A stretch of DNA of 43,330 nucleotides from an uncultured Bacteroidota bacterium (lineage in GTDB: Bacteria; Bacteroidota; Bacteroidia; Chitinophagales; Chitinophagaceae), in NCBI GenBank assembly GCA_903839875.1, contig CAIMDZ010000061.1, forward strand, positions 1 through 43,330. The letters run 5' to 3'. The notes beneath the pieces were generated by a model. That model was not told the origin of the DNA, did no database searches, and saw nothing but the letters and a program-made list of their open reading frames with translations. Position 1 is the first letter of the stretch; the number at the start of each line of letters is the position of its first letter. Positions 22,343 through 29,176 of the stretch are shown here, piece by piece. Made by a program: the position numbers and the translations under genes.

Positions 22343-22353
22343 ACCCATTAGCT

Positions 22354-22420
22354 ATTTACCATATTTTACCTTTTTTTTACCTTTTTTGGAAGTAAATTTT
22401 TACCTTTTTACATTTTAGCA
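22354..22420 (+). repeat. TTTTACC cluster
   Basis: Several TTTACC units separated by T-rich spacers follow the end of the terminase-like gene. They may be low-complexity or a binding-site array. No known consensus fits. Confidence 0.45.
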
Positions 22421-22687
22421 TAAGCCACATAATTGATTGTCAATTGATTATGTACAGAGAAGTAAATACCCCGGTATATCGCTGAATTTTTTACCTTTTC
22501 CGTTTCTCAATGCCCGGCTACCCACTGGAAATAAGGTACAGGACTACTTCGGCAAGCACAGAAGCAGCAAACAAAAAACACTGTGCCCCCCAACCTGCTG
22601 CCCAATGTTATTTATGCTTGGCAAGGCTATAGGTGTGTCTCCACAAAGGTTGTGGTGGGACACAAAATCATAATTATTACCCCCGAC

Positions 22688-22727
22688 TTAACATTAAATT
22701 AATATTGGGGTAACATGGCGGTAACAT
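22688..22727 (+). promoter_or_regulatory. PHO box: four 7-bp direct repeats with 11-bp period
   Basis: The units TTAACAT (22688), TTAATAT (22699), GTAACAT (22710) and GTAACAT (22721) begin exactly 11 bp apart, each followed by a 4-bp spacer. This is the architecture of PhoB/PhoP binding sites (7 bp plus 4 bp), and the unit resembles the TTAACA core known for Bacillus PhoP. It lies 41 bp before the porin start codon. The sequence just after it (TATTTCCTTTGC, 22733-22744) could serve as an imperfect -7 element. PhoB-type activation under phosphate starvation is the natural reading; no regulator gene is in the window. Confidence 0.8.
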
Positions 22728-22767
22728 GCGGGTATTTCCTTTGCATTCTAATTAAACACACTGAAAA

Positions 22768-24063
22768 ATGAGAAAAACAATTACCAGGATCAGTATTTAT
22801 ACTACTGTAATAATGCTACTGGCAGGGGCGGTAAAGGCCCAGAATCTGGATACCGTAGCTACAGAGTTTAAGCCTAGCGGCAAACTTTGGGGATACGCTT
22901 TTGGCGATTATGCCTGGAAAGGCAGTACGGATGAAAAAGGCCGTGGTGGGTCAAACCAATATACCAAGGTGCCACTTAACGCAAACTTATTCCAATGGCG
23001 CCGTATTTACCTGGGCTATGATTACAATCTCAGTAAGAAATTCTCTGCTGAGTTTTTACTTGCTGCAGAAGACGACTGGGCAGGTGGCGTTGTACCGGGA
23101 ACAGGTGACGTGCTTACCAACAATAAATTTTCTCCTTATGTGAAGCTGGCCAATGTGAGATGGAAAAACATCATCAAAGGGACAGACTTGGTTTTCGGGC
23201 AATCAGCTACACCAACGTTCGCCAAGAACGGTAGTGGTATGGCATCGGAAGAAGTATGGGGCTACCGCGCTATCGAAAGAACCATTACGGATATACGCCG
23301 TACCAGTTCTTATGATTTTGGAATAACAATTATGGGCAAAATAGGCAGCAAAGAAAATTTTGGTTATGTGTTGATGGCTGCCAATGGAACAGGTGCGAAA
23401 GCAGAAACTGACCAGTACAAAACTTTCTACGGAGACATTTGGGGAAAATTCCTCAATAAGAAGCTGATCGTTGACTTCTACCAGGACTATAATAAGATGA
23501 ACTGGGGTGTATTTGTGAAAACAGATCAGCAGCGCTGGGACCATGACCGCCACATGACCAAATTATTTGCAGCCTACGTAGATCCTAAGTTTACCGTTGG
23601 AGCAGAAGTGTTCTGGAACGTACTGATGGGCGATGTTGTGGATAGCGGAAAGGATGGCAAAACATACTACCGCAGCACTAGCGCAATGGGTGTATCGGTA
23701 TTCGCGAAAGGCAAGTTATATAAGGATAAGCTGAATTTCTTTGCACGCTTTGATAACTACGACCCGAGTGGTAACCTGAACAACATTGTTAGTGACCCGA
23801 ACACCAAAAACTATGCGGCTTTGACTTCACAGTATGAGCCAACTACCAAAGAAATGTTCACCACATTCGGTATTGATTATACGCCGGTTAAAAATGTGCA
23901 TATCATGCCGAATATATGGATGAATACCTATGATTGTGCTGTGAGTGCAACCGGTGCTAACAGCGCAGGCACTACTTACGCAAAAATGAACTCGAATGTA
24001 AGTCCGATAAAAGGCACTGATGCGGTTTACCGTTTGACATTGTATTATATCTACGGGAAATAA
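22768..24063 (+). CDS. Outer-membrane porin, likely for phosphate
   Basis: 431 residues. The N-terminus includes a signal peptide (ITRISIYTTVIMLLAGAVKA, cut before QNLD). The body alternates aromatic and polar residues, as in a beta barrel (KLWGYAFGDYAWKG, RRIYLGYDYNLSKKFSAEF, LIVDFYQDYNKMNWGVF, LNFFARFDNY), and ends with YRLTLYYIYGK, typical of outer-membrane strands. It resembles phosphate-selective porin O/P-like proteins. It is the first gene after the PHO box and lies 39 bp before pstS, so it should bring phosphate across the outer membrane for PstS. Phosphate specificity rests on context. Confidence 0.82.
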   Translation: MRKTITRISIYTTVIMLLAGAVKAQNLDTVATEFKPSGKLWGYAFGDYAWKGSTDEKGRGGSNQYTKVPLNANLFQWRRIYLGYDYNLSKKFSAEFLLAAEDDWAGGVVPGTGDVLTNNKFSPYVKLANVRWKNIIKGTDLVFGQSATPTFAKNGSGMASEEVWGYRAIERTITDIRRTSSYDFGITIMGKIGSKENFGYVLMAANGTGAKAETDQYKTFYGDIWGKFLNKKLIVDFYQDYNKMNWGVFVKTDQQRWDHDRHMTKLFAAYVDPKFTVGAEVFWNVLMGDVVDSGKDGKTYYRSTSAMGVSVFAKGKLYKDKLNFFARFDNYDPSGNLNNIVSDPNTKNYAALTSQYEPTTKEMFTTFGIDYTPVKNVHIMPNIWMNTYDCAVSATGANSAGTTYAKMNSNVSPIKGTDAVYRLTLYYIYGK

Positions 24064-24102
24064 ATTATGGAACGATAATTTAACCAACATAAAAATAATA
24101 AT

Positions 24103-25212
24103 ATGAAAACATTTAAAAAATTAGTACTTGCCGGCATTGCCATTGCAATATCCGGGAGTATGATGCTCACAAGCTGTAATGGCGGTGGGACGACCACTAA
24201 AACCGATTCAACGGCTAATAAAACGGGCAGTAGCGACGATAACACGCTGCTGGGAGCCGGAGCGACATTTCCCAACCCATTGTATTCAAAGATGTTTTCG
24301 GAATACAACAAGACTACTGGTTTGAAAGTAAATTATCAATCTATCGGTTCCGGTGGAGGTATCCAGCAATTGACCAGTAAGACGGTAGATTTCGGAGCTT
24401 CTGATGCGCCTATGAATGCCAAGCAGGATTCTGGTTTGTCGGCGCCGGTAGTGCACATTCCTGCAACCGCAGGAGCAGTAGTACTTAGTTATAATCTTCC
24501 TGAAGTGAAAGATACCCTGAAACTTAACCCTGAAGTTCTTGCAAAAATATTTCTGGGCGAGATCAAAAAATGGAACGACAAAAAGATAGCCGCCATAAAT
24601 CCAGGTGTTAAATTGCCTGCAACTGAAATCACTATAGCTCACCGTTCTGACGGTAGCGGAACTACCAATATTTTTACAACCTATCTTACCAAAGTAAGTA
24701 AAGATTGGGAAACAAAAGTTGGTAAAGGTTCTGCAGTTAACTGGCCTGTTGGTTTAGGTGGAAAAGGTAACGAGGGCGTTGCCGGAACTGTAAAGCAAAC
24801 TCCGGGAGCAATAGGTTATATTGAACTGGCATATGCTATTCAAAATAACATGACTTTCGCTAAATTGCAGAACAAGGCAGGTAATTTCATTACACCAAGT
24901 ATTGCTAGCGTTACCGCTGCAGCAAATATAGACATTCCTGCAGATAGTAAAGTTTCGCTTACTAATACCGATGCTCCAGATGGATATCCCATCTCCGGTT
25001 TATCATGGATACTGATCTATAAAGAGCAGAAATATGGTGACCGTACTTTAGATAAAGTGACAAAAATGCTGAAATTGATTCAGTGGATGATACATGACGG
25101 CCAGCAATATAGCGGTGCGCTGAATTATGCTCCCCTTTCTCCGGCAGCAGTTACTGTAGGTGATGCGATACTTAAGTCGGTTACCTATGATGGCAAGCCG
25201 ATATTGCAATAA
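24103..25212 (+). CDS. pstS: Phosphate ABC transporter substrate-binding lipoprotein
   Basis: 369 residues. A lipoprotein signal ends in the lipobox LTSC (Cys near 26), so the mature protein is probably anchored by lipid on the periplasmic side. PstS motifs are clear: LLGAGATFPNPLYSKMF, then YQSIGSGGGIQQL (phosphate-binding loop), VDFGASDAPM, AHRSDGSGTTNIF (second binding loop) and GAIGYIELAYA. Phosphate is held by backbone and side-chain hydrogen bonds from these loops. The 16-bp gap to pstC indicates one operon. Confidence 0.96.
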   Translation: MKTFKKLVLAGIAIAISGSMMLTSCNGGGTTTKTDSTANKTGSSDDNTLLGAGATFPNPLYSKMFSEYNKTTGLKVNYQSIGSGGGIQQLTSKTVDFGASDAPMNAKQDSGLSAPVVHIPATAGAVVLSYNLPEVKDTLKLNPEVLAKIFLGEIKKWNDKKIAAINPGVKLPATEITIAHRSDGSGTTNIFTTYLTKVSKDWETKVGKGSAVNWPVGLGGKGNEGVAGTVKQTPGAIGYIELAYAIQNNMTFAKLQNKAGNFITPSIASVTAAANIDIPADSKVSLTNTDAPDGYPISGLSWILIYKEQKYGDRTLDKVTKMLKLIQWMIHDGQQYSGALNYAPLSPAAVTVGDAILKSVTYDGKPILQ

Positions 25213-25228
25213 TAGCAATTAAGTAATA

Positions 25229-26221
25229 ATGGATACTTCGGCTGATAATCAAATAGTTACCCGTCCCGACTTCTCGTTGAGACGGGTAATTACTTCTAAT
25301 AAAATATGGGAGGCCGTGAAAGGAATTAAACGGGTCAGACGTTCACACCGGCAGATACGTGCGGAGAATGCTTTCAGGCGGTCTCTAGTAATTGTAGGAT
25401 TGTTAATGGTAGTATTGATGCTTGGCATCTTCCTGACCCTGATCGTACAATCGGTACCTGCATTAAAAGTTACAGGGTTTAGTTTTTTGTGGGGTAAAAC
25501 ATGGGATCCTGTAAGGGATGTATTTGGCGCCTACCCGTTTTTATTAGGTACACTGCTTACATCTTTTCTCGCACTGGCCATTTCTATCCCTTTTTCTTTT
25601 TCAGTGGCACTTTTCCTCGGCGAATACTATCCAACGGGTTGGATTCCTAACCTTCTTAAAAACACCGTTGAATTGATCGCAGCTGTACCTTCTGTTATTT
25701 ATGGGTTCTGGGGTCTGGCAGTAATGGTACCTATAGTAAGAAGCTTCGAAACTAAAATTGGCGTACCGCCTATCGGCGTAGGTATATTTACATCCTCCTT
25801 GATAATGGCGATTATGATTATCCCTTATGCCGCATCCCTGGGGCGGTCTATGGTACAAATGGTACCTTCGGATCTGAAGGAAGCTGCATATTCTCTTGGA
25901 GCTACCCGTTGGGAAGTGATAAGGAATGTGATACTTCCTTATACAAAATCAGGGCTTTTTGCAGGTATTCTTTTATCACTCGGCCGTGCGCTTGGTGAAA
26001 CCATGGCAGTAACCATGGTAATAGGCAATACCAGCCTGATACCAAAAAGTATCTTCGCTCCGGGAAATACCATGGCAAGCGTAATAGCCAACGAATTTAC
26101 GGAAGCTGACCACCCACAATATCTTTCAGCGCTTATTGAGCTTGGATTGGTACTTTTCCTTGTTACAGTAGTAATTAATATGATCGGTAAAAGATTAATA
26201 AAAGGGTTTGCAAATGAATAG
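25229..26221 (+). CDS. pstC: Phosphate ABC transporter permease
   Basis: 330 residues with about six membrane segments. The cytoplasmic N-terminus is rather long (about 55 residues) before the first membrane helix (SLVIVGLLMVVLMLGIFLTL). The coupling-helix EAA-like motif is EAAYSLGATRWEVIRNVILP (near residue 220), which contacts PstB. ALGETMAVTMVIGN is a PstC signature. It forms the membrane channel with PstA. The stop is 3 bp from the pstA start. Confidence 0.95.
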   Translation: MDTSADNQIVTRPDFSLRRVITSNKIWEAVKGIKRVRRSHRQIRAENAFRRSLVIVGLLMVVLMLGIFLTLIVQSVPALKVTGFSFLWGKTWDPVRDVFGAYPFLLGTLLTSFLALAISIPFSFSVALFLGEYYPTGWIPNLLKNTVELIAAVPSVIYGFWGLAVMVPIVRSFETKIGVPPIGVGIFTSSLIMAIMIIPYAASLGRSMVQMVPSDLKEAAYSLGATRWEVIRNVILPYTKSGLFAGILLSLGRALGETMAVTMVIGNTSLIPKSIFAPGNTMASVIANEFTEADHPQYLSALIELGLVLFLVTVVINMIGKRLIKGFANE

Positions 26222-26224
26222 GAT

Positions 26225-27079
26225 ATGATGGCTGCTAATGTGCAAATGAAATACAGGATCAGTAAAAGTACCGGCTTTCAGGGGCTGGTAATTGCACTTG
26301 CCTGTGCCTGTGTAGTACCGCTTGTCTTTATACTTATCTATATCCTTAAGGCCGGTATTACGAAGATCAACTGGCACTTTATCACCAACCTTCCCAAACC
26401 CGTTGGTGAAGCAGGAGGAGGTATAGCAAATGCCCTTCTGGGCAGTATGATAATAATAGCAATTGCATCTGTAATTGCTGTTCCGTTCGGCATATTGTGC
26501 GGTATTTTCCTTAGTGAGAATAAAAAAAGCAAACTTGCTTATTGGGCAAGGCTTTGTGTTGATATTTTGCAGGGTGTACCTTCTATTGTTATAGGCATAG
26601 TCGCGTACTTCTGGTTAGTAAAACCATTGGGTGGTTTTTCGGCGCTTTCAGGTAGTGCCGCCCTGGCAGTTATGATGTTGCCGATAATTATCCGGTCAAC
26701 TGAAGAAACATTATTATTACTCCCTGATACGTTGCGTGAGGCGGCTTATGCTTTGGGCATTCCATTTCACCGGGTTATACTGAAAGTTATTATTCCCTGT
26801 GGCATTAGCGGTATTCTATCGGGGGTGATGCTGGCTGTTGCAAGGATTGCCGGGGAAACAGCCCCACTTTTATTTACGGCATTTGGTAATCCTTATTTAT
26901 CAACAAATATATTAAAGCCTATGCAGAGCCTGCCCTTGCTGATATTCAACTATGCGACAAGCCCCTACAACGACTGGCATGATCTTGCATGGGGCGCCTC
27001 ATGCATACTGCTTATCTGGGTACTACTATTAAACATTTTTACAAAGCTTATTACCAGAAAATGGAAAGTACAATTGTAA
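26225..27079 (+). CDS. pstA: Phosphate ABC transporter permease
   Basis: 284 residues with about six membrane helices. Signature parts are GGIANALLGSMIIIAIASVI, then AVPFGILCGIFLSE, VPSIVIGIVAYFWLV, the EAA loop EAAYALGIPFHRVILKVIIP (near 178) and ARIAGETAPLLFTAFGN. It pairs with PstC to make the translocation path. Two Met codons in a row open the frame (26225 and 26228). The 3' end overlaps pstB by 19 bp, indicating translational coupling. Confidence 0.95.
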   Translation: MMAANVQMKYRISKSTGFQGLVIALACACVVPLVFILIYILKAGITKINWHFITNLPKPVGEAGGGIANALLGSMIIIAIASVIAVPFGILCGIFLSENKKSKLAYWARLCVDILQGVPSIVIGIVAYFWLVKPLGGFSALSGSAALAVMMLPIIIRSTEETLLLLPDTLREAAYALGIPFHRVILKVIIPCGISGILSGVMLAVARIAGETAPLLFTAFGNPYLSTNILKPMQSLPLLIFNYATSPYNDWHDLAWGASCILLIWVLLLNIFTKLITRKWKVQL

Positions 27080-27819
27080 AGGCAGTAAATTATAACTCTT
27101 ATTTCGGAGATAACCACGTTGTAAAAAATGTGAACATAGAAATTCCCAGGAATAATGTAGTTGCAGTGATGGGTCCGTCGGGTTGTGGGAAGACAACCTT
27201 CCTGAGGGGAATAAACAGGATGCATGAGCTGATAGCAGGGGCAACCTCTAACGGGCAAATATTCCTGAACGGTGAAGATGTGTATGAGATGCACCCGATA
27301 TTTGTGCGGCTGAAGATAGGTATGGTTTTCCAAAGGCCCAATCCTTTTCCGCATCTGAGTATCTATGACAATGTATTGGCAGGATACAAACTGAATGGAA
27401 TCAAACTTCCAAAGGCAGAAAAGGATAAAATTGTTGAGCATTCACTGACAAGCGTGGCGCTGTGGAACGAGGTCAAAGATTCCCTGACAAAAAAAGGGTC
27501 CTTTCTTTCGGGCGGCCAGCAGCAGAGGCTTTGTATTGCAAGGGCAGTAGCCATGGAGCCGGAAGTGCTTTTGTTTGACGAGCCTACATCGGCGCTGGAC
27601 CCAATCTCTACCTCGACTGTTGAGGAGCTGTTTCATGAACTGAAGAAAAATTATACGCTTATAATTGTGACGCACAATATGCAGCAGGCAGCGCGCGTTA
27701 GTGACAAAACAGCGTTTTTCTATATGGGCGAACTGGTGGAGTATGATGATACCAAGCAGATGTTTACTAATCCGACTGATCAGAGGACGCAGAATTATAT
27801 AACAGGGAGGTTTAGTTAA
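27061..27819 (+). CDS. pstB: Phosphate ABC transporter ATPase
   Basis: 252 residues from Met at 27061. A longer frame opens at 26989 but lies inside pstA, and PstB families begin close to this point. Walker A is GPSGCGKTT, the ABC signature is LSGGQQQRLCIARA, Walker B is VLLFDEP with TSALDP, and the switch His lies in IIVTHNM. PstB hydrolyses ATP to drive PstCA. A 94-bp gap to phoU contains a dispersed GGAGGTGTTGCG-type repeat. Confidence 0.96.
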   Translation: MESTIVKAVNYNSYFGDNHVVKNVNIEIPRNNVVAVMGPSGCGKTTFLRGINRMHELIAGATSNGQIFLNGEDVYEMHPIFVRLKIGMVFQRPNPFPHLSIYDNVLAGYKLNGIKLPKAEKDKIVEHSLTSVALWNEVKDSLTKKGSFLSGGQQQRLCIARAVAMEPEVLLFDEPTSALDPISTSTVEELFHELKKNYTLIIVTHNMQQAARVSDKTAFFYMGELVEYDDTKQMFTNPTDQRTQNYITGRFS

Positions 27820-27826
27820 CGCGGCA

Positions 27827-27876
27827 GGCCTCTCCCCAGCCCTCTCCAAAGGAGTGGGAGGTGTTGCGTATGCGGG
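27827..27876 (+). repeat. CCTCTCC...GGGAGGTGTTGCG repeat within the pst operon
   Basis: The sequence GGCCTCTCCCCAGCCCTCTC, then CAAAGGAGTGGGAGGTGTTGCG, contains a CTCTCC/GGAGTGG hairpin and matches, inverted, the CGCAACACCTCCC units at 21253 and 42155. It separates pstB and phoU and may set their relative expression by mRNA processing or partial termination. Confidence 0.65.
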
Positions 27877-27913
27877 AATGGTATAAAAATATGGAGTTAA
27901 TTTAATTTTTGTT

Positions 27914-28588
27914 ATGACACAGTTAGAAAATGAAATACAGGCGATAAAGGTAGAGGTGGTGAGTATGTGGACGCTGGTGGAGTCGCAGCTGAACAAATCA
28001 CGCATTGCACTTTTGAAATTTGATCGCGACCTGGCGCGCGAAGTCGTACTAAAGGAAAAACGCGTGAACGCTTTTGAACTTAAGCTGGACAGGGACTGCG
28101 AGGATATTTTTGCGCTCTACTGCCCTGTTGCGATTGACCTGCGGTTTTTGCTGGCCATATTGAAGATAAATACTAACCTGGAACGGGTAGGAGATATTGC
28201 GGAGGGGATAGCCAAGTATGTTTTGGAGTCAACTTCTGAATTTGATCATAGCGTGTTAGCCAAAACAGATATGGTCTGCATGTTTGATGAAGCAATTAAG
28301 ATACTCACAGATACCAGGATTGCTTTTGAAAAAGAAGATACCATACTGGCAAGAAGTATTTTCAAAAGAGATGAGGTGCTGGATAAAATAAATAATGAGG
28401 TAATAGAGAAGGTGAGTGAGTGTATAAAGGAAAATATCGAAAACATGAATGATGCCCTTTATGTGCTATCCATCATCCGAAAACTGGAGCGGGTGGGTGA
28501 CCAATCGAAGAATATTGCTGAAGAGATCATTTTTTACATAGAAGCCAAAGTGCTGAAGCACCAGGAGGAGGCATCGGGTAAAAGCTAA
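27914..28588 (+). CDS. phoU: Phosphate signalling regulator
   Basis: 224 residues, all helical. Two related three-helix halves carry the family E-x-x-x-D metal-site patterns; in the second half RKLERVGDQSKNIAEEIIFY (about 188-207) is typical, and in the first KINTNLERVGDIAEGIA. PhoU links PstSCAB to the PhoR kinase and represses the Pho response when phosphate is plentiful. It is the last gene of the operon and is followed by a clear terminator at 28662. Confidence 0.93.
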   Translation: MTQLENEIQAIKVEVVSMWTLVESQLNKSRIALLKFDRDLAREVVLKEKRVNAFELKLDRDCEDIFALYCPVAIDLRFLLAILKINTNLERVGDIAEGIAKYVLESTSEFDHSVLAKTDMVCMFDEAIKILTDTRIAFEKEDTILARSIFKRDEVLDKINNEVIEKVSECIKENIENMNDALYVLSIIRKLERVGDQSKNIAEEIIFYIEAKVLKHQEEASGKS

Positions 28589-28661
28589 ACTTCCTTCATT
28601 TTAATTTTGTTATAACTGCCGGTAAACATTGAGTGTGTTTCATACCGGTTTGTTTATAAGG

Positions 28662-28686
28662 CTCCGGTTTTACCGGAGTTTTTTTT
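28662..28686 (+). terminator. Intrinsic terminator of the pst-phoU operon
   Basis: CTCCGGT-TTT-ACCGGAG is a perfect 7-bp stem with a 3-nt loop followed by eight T residues. Confidence 0.92.
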
Positions 28687-28767
28687 ATTGATACCATCCC
28701 ACGCCTGATTCCTAAATCAAGAGGGTTTATTTACACATCTGCTTAGAAGTCTGAATCGGATAATGAT

Positions 28768-28775
28768 TAATTTTG
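28768..28775 (+). promoter_or_regulatory. -7 element of the small GNAT gene
   Basis: TAATTTTG matches TAnnTTTG and places the transcript start near 28782, 16 nt before the proposed TTG start. Confidence 0.5.
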
Positions 28776-28797
28776 GTGAGGTTTAAAACAATTTGTT

Positions 28798-29070
28798 TTG
28801 GAGATTGTAAATAATAAGAAGGAGTATCGGTTTGAGATACCATTTGAGGACGGTGAATATGCCACACTTACTTACCGTTGGCTGAAGGGCAGCATGGTAT
28901 TGATGCATACATTGGTACCTGCGGCAAATAGGAAAAAGGGGGTTGGTGCTGCACTGGTAAAGTATGTTTTGGATTATGCACGGGCGCAGCACCTGAAAAT
29001 TATTGTGTACTGCCCGTTTGTGGCGAGGTACATGAAGATGCACCTGGAGTATAATGATTTAAAAGCTTGA
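28798..29070 (+). CDS. Small GNAT-like N-acetyltransferase (YjdJ type) with TTG start
   Basis: 90 residues. No ATG is available at the 5' end; the frame starts with TTG at 28798 and the protein would read MEIVNNKKEYRFEIPFEDGE. The size, the ATLTYRWLKGSMVLMHTLVP strand pair, the AcCoA-binding KKGVGAALVKYVLDYA and the final IIVYCPFVARYMKMH fit the short one-domain GNAT group (COG2388-like). The substrate is unknown. A -7 element at 28768 supports the TTG start. It is a separate unit downstream of the pst terminator. Confidence 0.8.
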   Translation: MEIVNNKKEYRFEIPFEDGEYATLTYRWLKGSMVLMHTLVPAANRKKGVGAALVKYVLDYARAQHLKIIVYCPFVARYMKMHLEYNDLKA

Positions 29071-29176
29071 GAACGAAAGCCTGCGTTCGTCGCGGAGAAG
29101 GACCTGCTATTTAGCAGGGGTTTGATGATCTGAACTATTGTTTTTCAATCGAGCGATTTTTGGTTTTTCTTACCGA

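Larger units (their letters stand above)
22343..22767. other. Leader region of the pst operon; TTTACC repeats and PHO box
   Basis: 425 bp. The first 80 bp hold five TTTACC/TTACC motifs among T-runs (22354-22420), with one more near 22488. The middle (22440-22675) has an open frame that does not look coding. The last 90 bp hold the four-repeat PHO box and the presumed promoter of the porin-pst operon. Confidence 0.6.

Noticed and set aside
22437-22673. Open frame of 78 codons before the PHO box
   Set aside because: Composition and the residue pattern look random, no start context is seen, and no family features appear.
26989-27060. Longer pstB start inside pstA
   Set aside because: PstB families begin near residue 25 of this frame; the upstream part is simply pstA in another frame.
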